This document shows, piece by piece, positions 32,370 through 42,179 of a DNA stretch of 64,000 nt. The notes under the pieces are model-generated. The model saw only the letters and a program-made list of their open reading frames with translations. It ran no database searches and was not told where the DNA came from. Where the stretch lies: NCBI RefSeq assembly GCF_001653235.2, contig NC_035794.1:372001-436000 (forward strand). The letters run 5' to 3'. This stretch comes from Pochonia chlamydosporia 170. Its lineage: Eukaryota > Ascomycota > Sordariomycetes > Hypocreales > Clavicipitaceae. The translations under genes were made by a program, and so were the position numbers. Position 1 is the stretch's first letter; each line of letters opens with the position of its first letter.

Positions 32370-33104
32370 ATGGCCGCCCCTATCAAGGAGCTGGAGCCAG
32401 GATCTCTCTACGTGACTGTTTCTCTGCCGCATCCCATCGATAACAAGGACATGGTATCCAAGCACAGCTTTGGCTCCAGCTTGCCTCGAGAAATTGACAT
32501 CGCCACATACGAGATCCATTGCGCTCAGGATCTTGCTCAGGAAGAGTTCAACTGGGGTCTCTACTTCCATCGTGGACATCAGGATGGTATTTGGTATTGC
32601 TTGACAAGACAGAATGTGGCAGACTACGGTTCTCCGACGCTCTTCCAACTATGGCGACAACAGCTACGAACCTCACCCCGACTGCACTGCCAAGTTGTCG
32701 GTCTGCTCAGGGTGTTGCGAGTTCCAGATATTCTATGCGATGAGCTTACCGGATATCTTGACTGGTTGGCATTGGGCTCCTATGGCACCGTAACTCGAAC
32801 CTTCATCTGGGTGACATCGATATATCTTCGAACTTGGCACCATATAATTAGGAAGCTGGACAATCCTTCCTTGAAATATGGAACGCAATTTGACGTCAAC
32901 TTGTTCCTCCGGGAAGCGTTGAGTTTCGTTTATGCGCACGTCCAGTACGCAATAGGCGGCCAATTACCGCGGCCGGTCATCAAGTCTGCCTTTGGAGTTG
33001 AATTGGGCACGGCAGAGAAGGACAGACGCGGTAAAAACGAGGTGTCGACAGATATCGAGTCCAGGAATGGGAAACATGCGGCCCCAGGGCCAACGTCGTG
33101 CTAA
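32370..33104 (+). CDS. Hypothetical protein, unrecognised
   Basis: A single-exon frame of 244 residues. The open frame extends a little further upstream, but only through a TTG; the first in-frame ATG is 32370, in the strong context ATCAACATGGCC. I do not recognise the family. The protein begins with an acidic, beta-like segment (residues about 5-75 with SLYVTVSLP and a WGLYFHRG block), then a Trp- and Leu-rich middle with several aromatic clusters, and ends in a charged, probably disordered tail from about residue 210. No signal peptide or clear membrane segment is seen. It could be a lineage-specific fungal protein. It is divergent from galactokinase with a 1.4-kb gap. That it is a gene rests on length, start context and non-repetitive composition. 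Confidence 0.6.
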   Translation: MAAPIKELEPGSLYVTVSLPHPIDNKDMVSKHSFGSSLPREIDIATYEIHCAQDLAQEEFNWGLYFHRGHQDGIWYCLTRQNVADYGSPTLFQLWRQQLRTSPRLHCQVVGLLRVLRVPDILCDELTGYLDWLALGSYGTVTRTFIWVTSIYLRTWHHIIRKLDNPSLKYGTQFDVNLFLREALSFVYAHVQYAIGGQLPRPVIKSAFGVELGTAEKDRRGKNEVSTDIESRNGKHAAPGPTSC

Positions 33105-35050
33105 CTCAGCTATACAACTACGTACGACTTCACAATCCCATTCTCAGCCCACCCCTCCAGAGATGACCCAAAGAGACATAAGCTGACCGCCGCGCATAAA
33201 ATCGACCCATCATCGTCGCGCCTGAACTCGGCGAAGCCTAATAATTAGTAGCGGATGGTCGCTACCGGCAGCATAAGAAGCTTGGTAGCCGACGACCCGG
33301 GTGCGGATGGCCAGCGAGGAGGGGAAGATACTTGTTTAGATTACAGGATCTCTGTCATCACATTAGATGACAGGAAGAAGAGCCGGCAATAGCCTGCGTC
33401 AGAACACAGTGGCTGATAGATGGGTGTCAGTGGCGTCACATAGGCTGTAGCAGACACTCGTCAAACCATTCATGCTGACAATTGATTCATTCAGCGTATT
33501 ATGAAGAAAGTGTGTGCCCAATCTGTTACTTAGCGCGACGTGCGCCGTGTGCCGTGTGCCATGTCATGAATATGGAGTTGGGCTTTGTGCCTAACAACTC
33601 AAAGCCGCATCTTCCCAGACAACTAGCCTACCTGTTATCTACGAAAATAGGAGCATTCAAGCGGCGAGACGACGATATTTGGGTTTCAATAGCACTGCAT
33701 ACATTCCGCAGATATAGACGCCAGAGAAAAAGTACCTCGTTCCAAGTTCGGATTGAATGTTCATCCTTATCCTCATCAAGGACTGGCCTGCGTGCGAAGT
33801 AGATGAAAAGCTAACTGCTCCCTGGAGCCGACTTCCAGATCCTGGATGCGTGGTGGGGCTGAAAGCGTCACCCCGCAGTAGAATGTTTTGCATCACTTTC
33901 CTCCACAGGGAGCGGAATTAAAATATGTTGTGCAAAAACCCTGGGCAAAAATGATGCACTCAAATGCGCATTGGCCTCATCCAGCCCGCCAGGGATGTAC
34001 GTATTACACGTACATTGCCTCGATTCTTTGTCGAGAAAGCAGAGTCAATATGGGTGGTGGTGACAACACGGAGTGGTATGCTTTGTCGAAAAAGGCGGCG
34101 CGGAACTTGTGCTACTCGGTTCATCAAGTGATCCAAATGGACACTGGCCCTGGCTGCCGCGGCAGGAAGACGTATACGGAGTCGCATTTTCTTGGCCCCC
34201 ATGGAACTGGTGACTTTGCGCTGACTCGATGATGCATTTGGACCGAATGTAGCGGCTGCAGCACACGGTCATTGGCTCCCGTTCCAGTGCTGATGGCAGC
34301 TGGACGGCTAAGGTCCCAGTTGGATGTCATCCATGGCCTAGTTTTTATAATGCCTCATGCGGTCTATCAGGAAGCGAGGCTTGCTTGCCGTTCTGGAAGG
34401 GGACGCGAAGGGACCGACCCATCTGGTCCCGTTGGAGGCGATGCTGATGCCTTGCTCTTGCAGCCGCAAACGTCTGGTTCACCTACATCTGGTCGTCCTA
34501 ACGCTGTTCTTGACCAGCACTATGCGGTAGTCTCCAATAGCCTACTTGAAATGCAAAGGACAAAGGGACACAAGAGAAGGCGCAAAGATATCGATCACTG
34601 CGCTCGCCCTCGAAACCGTAGAAACCGAGGAGCGCTGGACGAGGGTTGACGAAGTCTGGTCTGCTGTCACTGTTAACTGCCGGGATCCTTGTAGTTTAGT
34701 GATGATCAACAGGGAGGCCATACCTCTCGATGCAAGAGGTTTACCCACCAACGTCATTCGTCGCCACGTAGTGTTTTGGCAGCTCCAAAGCATACCTCGC
34801 GACGCCTCGTGAACTCTATCGCGGCACAAGCAAAGAGGGGTTGTGGCGGTTGAAAGTGGGGAAGTTGCTGACGCCTCGATCTTCGGCCACTCAACTCGCA
34901 TTTCGGCACCCTTAAAAGGGACCCCTAGTCCTCCCCTCGAACTCGAAGCATTCTGTTGTCCTCTCTCCAGTCTCTGTCAACAACATCGATCACGCAAATC
35001 AATAAGCAAGCAACTTTCTACCAAACAAGAAGATATTGAAATCTACCAAA
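33105..35050. other. Intergenic region upstream of the metallothionein gene
   Basis: No supported gene; frames here are short and unrelated to known folds. The last about 140 bases look like the promoter and leader of the metallothionein gene: a TATA-like TTAAAAGGG near 34911 followed by a CA-rich leader (repeated CAAC, CAAG and ACCAAA) ending in CTACCAAAATG, which is typical of strongly expressed fungal genes. Confidence 0.5.
34905..35050 (+). promoter_or_regulatory. Probable core promoter and leader of the metallothionein gene
   Basis: A TATA-like TTAAAAGG lies about 135 bases before the start codon. The stretch between is pyrimidine-rich, then CA-rich, ending with ACCAAAATG. The assignment is based on composition and position only; no copper-response element was identified with confidence. 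Confidence 0.4.
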
Positions 35051-35219
35051 ATGCCTGGTGACTGCGGATGCTCTACCTCTGGATCCTGCAACTGCGGATC
35101 GGGCTGCACTTGCGCCAACTGCCCTGTAAGCCAACCTTGTCGAACCCACCCTTGGCTAGCACTGAGGAGTATTTGGTCTTTACTAACCGGTGGCTTGCCC
35201 TGCCTCACAGCACAAATAA
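35051..35219 (+). CDS. Copper-type metallothionein (27 residues, two exons)
   Basis: This gene is too short for ordinary ORF calling. Exon 1 is 35051-35125 (25 codons) and exon 2 is 35211-35219 (His, Lys, stop). The 85-bp intron has a GTAAGC donor, a perfect TACTAAC branch point at 35181-35187 and a CACAG acceptor. The peptide has seven cysteines at 5, 7, 13, 15, 19, 21 and 24, as three CxC pairs plus a last Cys. This is the spacing of the Neurospora crassa copper metallothionein, shifted by one residue, and is rich in Gly and Ser. It should bind Cu(I) through thiolates in the cytosol and buffer or detoxify copper. The CA-rich leader and start context suggest high expression. An HMT1-like metal transporter lies about 7 kb downstream. 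Confidence 0.88.
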
Positions 35220-35560
35220 GCGATTCGGTTTCTTTTCTCGCACCTGCGTATCTACCTAGGTAGGTAACGGGTCAGCAGTTTGGGAAAGTTGAAAGTACTT
35301 GTACCCTGTCTAGCTGAGCACCACGGGTCGATTTTTGCGTCGAAGAGGGGTTGGACGCAGGGCGCTCTTTTTATTGGGATTTCCTTAGGATGAGTTGCTA
35401 AATCACACGGGGATGATTCGATAGGCACTGATATCAAATTGACCACTTTGGTTTGAGCTGTATTTTGTGCTACTTTGCTGCTGGTGATTCCCACGACTAA
35501 ACCAATACTGTCGCCACTTGCACAGAAATTCCGTATGTAACGATCGACGGATTGGGGTAT
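35220..35560. other. Intergenic region between convergent metallothionein and 4-TM genes
   Basis: Presumed 3' flanks. It contains the dispersed motif CTACCTAGGTAGGTA at 35252-35266. No gene is seen. Confidence 0.5.
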
Positions 35561-36339
35561 TCACAGTACATTCCCCCATCTCCCTGAAGGCACATTGTGA
35601 TGATGATCGTGCTGAAAGAATGCCAATACTGGACTGAGCGACGCATTGTGAGCCTTTTCCACCTCGTCTTCATATATACCCCGCAGTTCAATTTCCTGCG
35701 AGACAACATCGTCAAGCAGCCCTGTTTCCGAGCTTCTCGTTATGGACGCAGCATCCACTAATACCCTCCAACTGTACAAAACTATGGCGCCTGCAGCCAT
35801 GGCTACGCACGTGTCGCTGAGTCTGCAAATTTCTAGCTCCTTTATTGACCCAATATGCTCGTATCGACAACCTGGTAGCTCCGTCGATATAAACTGGAGA
35901 GCTAGGCTGATACACCAAAACCATGACATTATAAGGTCATACAAGACATGGGCATGTCGAAGAGGGTAGCCTATATGCCAAGATACAAATCGGACAAAGA
36001 ATACCACCAAGCATAGGATCGCAAGTCCAAAGTTTGACTCCCCGATCCTAGTGAATTTGGTCAGCTTGGTTCGAGGCAAAGATGACAGTCTGTGCCTTGC
36101 CTTAAATTCATATCAAGTGCCGCTGCAAGTGCTTCTGGGTTCGATGAGAAGCATAAACCTGTGCGTGTGTCCGTATTGCATTCAACGGGGCCAGTTGGCT
36201 CCTCTTTGTTGGGCTGCGCAGGAAGTCTTCGGCCGAAGTAGAGGATCGCAACAACTGAGAAACATAACTCGGCAAACAAAAGGGATTTCTGCATCATGCC
36301 ATACAACGCCATCATATCGAAAGAGACGGGGCAACTCAT
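35561..36339 (-). CDS. Small four-TM membrane protein, unrecognised
   Basis: Two frames on the minus strand join into 241 residues. Exon 1 is 36101-36339 and exon 2 is 35561-36047. The only junction I find that keeps both frames uses a 53-bp GC-AG intron (GCAAGG donor, CTGAC branch point, CTAG acceptor). The protein has four hydrophobic segments: one in exon 1 (around residues 19-36) and three in exon 2 (around 88-110, 117-137 and 157-177). The topology resembles fungal MARVEL-like or other small tetraspan proteins, but I recognise no signature. The C-terminal 55 residues are soluble and acidic, with a His cluster near the end. If the junction is wrong, the second exon alone still looks like a membrane-protein fragment, and the locus could be a decayed gene. 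Confidence 0.5.
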
Positions 36340-37463
36340 ATCAATAAGAGGAACCAGCTAACACTGACGCTGCGGACATGGTTGTGTGCTAGACTTATAT
36401 ACACTACATTTCCAAGACACTTGCATCTGATAAGATCAGTCAGACCTTCGACGGGTGCATGGATAAACTTGCTCATTCTGGCGCAAGGTACAACATGCGG
36501 GACGCTCCTTTAAAATTGTGAGCAACTTTCTTCATGTTCCTCTCCGCCTTGCCTTGATGGTGTCATAGCGGTCTCAAGGTACCAGACTGTTCTGAGCTAT
36601 CGGCGGCTTGGTTCCACGGCGTTGGTACCCTGCGAATATCTTGCTCATCAGACCGCCGATCACCGATTCCGTGGCAGCAATAACAACAATCAAACTTTCT
36701 TCGCTTAGCTGTTGATAAGATTACTAATGGCCAATTCTCCTGAAAGGAGGGAGCCAGTGTTTTGTAGCAAGCTCTGTGTATGTCAAGACAATTTGTCGCA
36801 CATAAATTGGAGCGCTCACCTATTGCTTCGTAGTAGCACGATACCCGAGAGACGACAACGATCGTACCCAATCTTTCTGTGGTCGATACGTCTTAGAACA
36901 ACGATCTGAAGTACCTTTTAATCCCCAACCTCATTTTAGGTTTTCGCAAGGGGCGAAAGCGTTGGCTCAAGGTCTTCGTACTCTGACGTTGAGCATTGAT
37001 GGCACAGAGATGCCCGCCCACGGACGAACACCAGCAGTGGGGCTCCGGCTCAAGCTCTGGCCACATTGAAGTGAGCGCTTGGTGGTGGGGCTCAAAGTAG
37101 TTAGTGCATGATTGGCTGTCTGCCCTTCCAAGTTGTTGGGAAGGCGTGACATCAGCACAGCAAACTGCCTCGGATGTGATGTGTCCTTGGAACAATTTCC
37201 TTTGTGCAACCTGACTCTTCCAAGCACCAGACTTTCTTCGATATCGCCGTTGCGTGGCAAGCTCAACATTCTGTAGAACTGCCACAGATCACCCTTCCTT
37301 CCAACATCTCCACTTCCAGACGCTCTATTTCACTACGAAACGATTGGAAACGTGCTAAACACCATACACCAACTATGCACACATGAGGCAGAGCCCGAAC
37401 CTGCACCCCAGACGAGACCTCACGCCTCTGTTCCTCAGCGGGTAGCATTGTTGGTCTTTCAAA
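36340..37463. other. Intergenic region between divergent 4-TM and RING-CH genes
   Basis: About 1.1 kb acting as upstream region for both flanking genes. No coding frame with recognisable features is present. Confidence 0.5.
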
Positions 37464-38616
37464 ATGACCTCAACCGATAAGGGCACGACATTACCACCCG
37501 AGGTCCTGGAAGCCATCAAAGCAGAACGACATCCGGACGCACCAAGACGATGTTTTATCTGCCTGACAGACGAAGATCCGTCCGATCCTCCCGGGTCATG
37601 GGTTGATCCCTGCCCATGTACTCTCGAGGCTCATCAAGACTGCATATTATCGTGGGTGACGGACTGTGAGCGCAACAATAAGCCACTGGAATGTCCGGTG
37701 TGCAAATCCACGATAGAGATGGAAGGTGCTTGGGATCCGATAGTCGCATTGAACGACTTGGTGCATAAGCGATTTACCAAAGCCAGCCCATTCGTACTAT
37801 TCACAGGAGTATCCATGGGAGTGCAGTTCAGCTTACAGATGTACGGTGCGCTGGCCTTGTGGTCATTTGCTGGGAAAGGCACCATGATGCGGTTTTTGCT
37901 CGGTCCCGAGATGGTCATTGATGCAAAGAACGCAGGTGGTATGCATTTTGTACGGGAACGTATATGGAGTGCGCTGGTAATGATGAATGTGGCACCAACA
38001 TTACTCTTCAGTCAGCTGTTGCCCAACCTGAGCAACAAGGTGTTTCTACCTTCAGCATCCTTGGTAAGGCAAGCTCCGAAACATATTCCCTCAGGGGAGT
38101 GAACGCAGGGCAACTTTACTAATATCGTCATCCCTTTAGTTCGGCATGTATCAAATCATGCATGACGATACATTCCTCACGTGGCCCCCGTCGCCGCGAC
38201 TTGCAATTGCTCTTTTCCCGTACGTTCGCTCGGTATATTACAACTTGTGGCGAGAGTTCGTTCTTCCATACGAGATCAAGCTCAACAGACAGATCATGGG
38301 CCTACCACCTGTTGACCCAAATGCCCAAGCACAGCAAGGCAACAATCAACGCCGACAAGCCCAAGGCAACGGAGAGGGGGGTTTTCTCGGCCTCTTGCAA
38401 GGTGTTCTTGACGCCCTTGATCCAGACGACGAAGATGATGACATGCAGGGAAATGGTGCGGAGCGTTTTGAAATTGTGCATGGAGGAGAGATAGATGCCA
38501 ATGGCAATCCAGGAGAGGATGCCGAGGTAATGATTGAGCTGCGCATTGAAGAAGTAGAAGATATTGGGGAGAACCTGAATGCAGCAGCTCACGAAAACGA
38601 AGTCCATGTGGAATTG

Positions 38617-38661
<45 letters not shown>

Positions 38662-39135
38662 AGAGGGCAGCTCGGCGATCAGGAGCAGGAACCTCTACCG
38701 GCACCAGGAGAAGGAGAAGCCGAAGCAAATCTAGGGGCAATTGCTGCTGATGATCAACAACAACAGGCTCAACACGAGGCACCTCAAGCTCCGCCAGCCC
38801 GAAGGATGGGCTTGGGTGCGCTGTTGTCAGGCATGTCAAACGCAGTCGTCAGTGCTCTCATTCTTCCTGGTGTTTCATTTGTCATGGGCGAGGCCCTTAG
38901 ACTCGCCTTACCAAAGTCATGGACGTCTTCTGCATCACGGAATCCATGGGCGTTGTACGCTGGTGTAGGCGGTCGACCAGGCCTACTCCAACAACAATGG
39001 GGTCGAAGCTTGGTCGGGGGTTGTCTGTACATGGTGCTGAAGGATGTCGTCCGAGTCTACGCCAAGTCAAGACGAGTGGCTGCAATGAGCCACCGACGAG
39101 TGAAGAATGTGGATAGAAAGCGAGGAGACAAATAG
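37464..39135 (+). CDS. Membrane-bound RING-CH (RING-variant) E3 ubiquitin ligase-like protein
   Basis: There are two exons. Exon 1 is 37464-38063 and exon 2 is 38140-39135, separated by a 76-bp intron (GTAAGG donor, TACTAAT branch point, TTTAG acceptor), giving 531 residues. A RING-CH finger of C4HC3 type occupies residues 30-80: C30, C33, C50, C52, H57, C60, C77 and C80. It is followed by hydrophobic segments near 109-134 and 168-186, and another near 425-450. This is the layout of MARCH-type ligases, which ubiquitinate membrane proteins. Between the second and third hydrophobic segments lies a long acidic and Gln-rich stretch with a perfect Gly-Asp repeat. The membrane in which it acts is not evident. 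The ATG follows a CA-rich leader (TCTTTCAAAATGACC). Confidence 0.85.
38617..38661 (+). repeat. GACGGC hexanucleotide repeat inside the RING-CH gene
   Basis: Seven and a half perfect GACGGC units in frame, encoding alternating Asp and Gly. The tract keeps the reading frame whatever the number of units, so length variation between strains would be tolerated. Confidence 0.9.
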
Positions 39136-39909
39136 GATGTCGGTTCTCCTTTCCCATGAACATTATGTAGATTAGACACCTATGTTCTTTATGCTGGATG
39201 AGCGTTTCGGGTGTCTCATTAGGGCGGAGTTGGTTGAAATTAAATGGGTAGACAATTTACGATTATCATTCTGCAATGAGCGCAGTCGCTTTCTTTTATG
39301 GCCAAATTTTTTATTGCACCTTGATGGCTAACTGTACCCTTTTGCCCTGAGTCTTGCCATATTCCCGGCATCACTTTCCCTGTTGGAGGTTCCAACAGGT
39401 GCAGTGTGCGTGGCGGCTTGGAACTTTGCAAGTGCACCATCGCCAGGCAACAAGTCTGTGATGTCTAACAATCTACCTAGGTATGCAACCAGACATACAG
39501 GTACTCCGTACTGTAAACAGTCGCATATGATAACTGGAACAAAGCGCACAGCAATACGTGTAATTGAGCCACTGGTCCACCATCACCCAGATCCTTTGTT
39601 GTAGCCACTCGGCGGCTTGACCCAGAAGGTTCCACAAGCGCATGGAAATTGTGACGCCAAGGCTGAAGGCAAGTGCGTAAACTTCCATGTGCTCTCTCAA
39701 CTTGCCCGCCAGTTTTTTGAGGGACCGCCCCACCAAGTTGCCTGTGTCCTCCATCCGCCAGCACCGCGGGGCAAAGAGTATTGAAACCACCAACCGCAGT
39801 CCAACCATCCATCCCATAGACATCCAGCCATACTTCCCATCCTCCGATATCGAACCTCTCCTCCTGACGCTCGGCTTCCCGTACTGGAAAGCTTAATACT
39901 CCTGCGCCA
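39136..39909. other. Intergenic region between RING-CH and SGT2
   Basis: It holds the 3' flank of the RING-CH gene and the promoter of SGT2. The dispersed motifs CTACCTAGGTA (39473-39483) and TACTCCGTA (39502-39510) lie close together here. No gene is supported. Confidence 0.5.
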
Positions 39910-41213
39910 ATGGTAAGTATTGCTTCGTCCTGCTTCGCTGACTGCGTTAATACAAGTTTTGTCCTTGTTCTGACACGAATACCCACCTCGCCTCTCCGAG
40001 TTTCCAAATTTACTAATGATGCGGTGTGTACGTAGGCTTCTCAACATACTTCCAAGCAGCGCCTTGCGCTCGCCATCTGCGACTTCCTCACCAACTCTAC
40101 CACGGACGGGACTCTGACCGCCGAAGACAAGGACTCTGTCGAAGTCGCAGTCAACTGTATCGCCGAATCCTTCAAGGTCGACCCCGCTGATAAAGATGCC
40201 GTCCGCGCTGCCGTCGGTACCCAGAGTTTACTGTCCATCTACTCCGTATACGAGAAGTTGAAGGCCACGACTGGTGCTGCTGGTGCTGCTCCCGCCGCTG
40301 ACGCCGCTGACGCCGCTGGCACTTCTGCCGCTGAACCTACGGAGGAGCAGAAGAAGGAAGCAGAGGGGCTTAAGAGCAAGGGAAATGCTGCCATGGCCCA
40401 GAAAGACTACCCTTCGGCCATTGATCTATACACTCAGGCTCTGAACCTGCATCCTTCAAACGCTGTTTTCCTGTCCAACCGCGCTGCTGCTCACTCGGCG
40501 GCCAAGGACCATGCTTCGGCCCGCGTTGACGCCGAGGCCGCTGTCGCAGTTGATCCTACATACACAAAGGCCTGGTCCCGTCTTGGACTTGCTCGGTTCG
40601 CTTTAGGTGACGCCAAGGGTGCTATGGAGGCGTACAACAAGGGTATTGAATACGAGGGCAATGGAGGATCCGAAGCCATGAAGAAGGGGTACGAGACGGC
40701 CAAGCGTCGGGTGGAAGAGATGCAAGCAGACGAGGTCAACCTACCCCGATCATCTCCGGGAGCTGGTGCCGGAGCTGGCGCCGGAGGCATGCCCGACCTG
40801 GGTAATCTTGCATCGATGTTTGGCGGTGGTGCTGCAGGTGGTGCTGGCGGCATGCCAGATCTGGGCTCCATCATGAGCAATCCCATGTTCGCTAGCATGG
40901 CTCAGAACCTGATGAGCAATCCAGACCTCATGAACAACCTCATGAGCAACCCTCGCCTTCGTGAAATGGCCAACCAGTTTAGCAGTGGCGGTGGCATGCC
41001 TGACTTAAACAGCCTCATGTCGGACCCTAACATTGCTGACATGTAAGTAACAAACTCTTCCATAGCTGGTCCAGGGCCCTGCCCCTTGCTGATCAGATTG
41101 CAATGCCTGGTGATGGAGACTAACTCGGATCTCTCTACAGGGCTCGAAACATGATGGGTGGTGGCGGTGGTGCCCCAGGTGGTGCTCCTGGCCAGGGCAG
41201 TGCTGGGCAGTAA
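39910..41213 (+). CDS. SGT2: SGT2/SGTA-like small glutamine-rich TPR co-chaperone
   Basis: There are three exons. Exon 1 is only the start codon (39910-39912), exon 2 is 40036-41042 and exon 3 is 41141-41213. The introns are 123 bp (GTAAGT...GTAG) and 98 bp (GTAAGT, CTAAC branch, CTACAG). The product is 360 residues. The N-terminal about 70 residues match the SGT2 dimerisation region (KQRLALAICDFL and the following helices). Next is an Ala-rich linker, then three TPRs at about 110-215 that in this family bind Hsp70/Hsp90 C-termini. The C-terminus is Gly/Met-rich with repeated NP/LMSNP motifs for hydrophobic clients. It acts in the cytosol, passing tail-anchored proteins to the Get4-Get5/Get3 pathway. 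A start-codon-only exon is unusual, but exon 2 has no in-frame ATG before the conserved N-terminus. Confidence 0.9.
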
Positions 41214-42179
41214 ACCAATGAGTAGACTGGACGAATTGGCGGAGGGGGAGGTTTTCTCAAGAGCACGCCTTTTTGCCCTTGTACAAAGACACGTATAGAT
41301 ACCTATGGAGCCAAGTCGAAAATATAGCGCGAGAATATGATCTAGTCATTAACTGCTTTTCCCACTCTCCACCTGCCGCTGGTTTTTCTTCAAGCTGCGC
41401 TAGAGCCTTGTCTAAAATGCAATTTCCCCTTATGTGTTCATTGTAAACGTACCCAGGTAGGTAACAGGTGCTGGTCCTACCAGGTTGTTGAATAAATTCA
41501 GTAATGCTTGTATGCTCTTTGTCTAGCTCATGACATGAATAATATCAAACCCTCACCAAAACGCCACATATTACTACTCGCCCAACGGCGATGTAAAGAT
41601 CTGCCAACCCAATGAAAGCAATATCATAGCCCGGCCCATGCTCTGTAGTAAAATGATACTCTTATATACAGTTGAGCATATTTCGACGTTGGGCTACGCC
41701 TGGAATGGCCAGTCATCGCAGGTCCATCGTCTAGGATGCGATTGCTTCACCTGGCATCACAAGTGCCGTCAGCTGTCAACATTATGATACAACAACGATG
41801 GTCTAGTTGGGTGGGATATAATGTCCACCAAAATTGTATCCGCCTTCCGCTAAGCCAGTGTTAGTGCTCCCTGGTATCAATCATAACAGCATCCTGGGTA
41901 CTGTGCTATAGTCTCGCTCGGTGGAATGTACTTTGTCAGGATGTGGCTGTCATTCTGCGATCAGGGACTGCGGGAGCATCCCAGTCTAAGTTCGAATATT
42001 GTATAGAGTTCTGTCCTTCGTTCTCTTCATTGTTGAAACTTGATGTACGCCTGGGGGTAAACTCAGGAGCGACAGGGTTCAACGTGGACCCCTGCGGGAC
42101 ATAAGTTAACTATCAGCATCGCCAAAAGAAGCCAGAGCAACTATACCTCTTTTCGATGCCGTCCAAGAATAGGTGAATT
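41214..42179. other. Intergenic region between convergent SGT2 and ABC-transporter genes
   Basis: The 3' flanks of two convergent genes. It contains TACCCAGGTAGGTAA at 41450-41464, a variant of the dispersed AGGTAGGTA motif. No gene is seen. Confidence 0.5.

Noticed and set aside
32160..32648. Minus-strand frame of 162 codons
   Set aside because: It overlaps the 5' half of the better-supported plus-strand gene at 32370-33104 and has no recognisable features.
38294..38839. Minus-strand frame of 181 codons rich in Arg and Leu
   Set aside because: Shadow of the Asp-Gly repeat and acidic stretch of the RING-CH gene.
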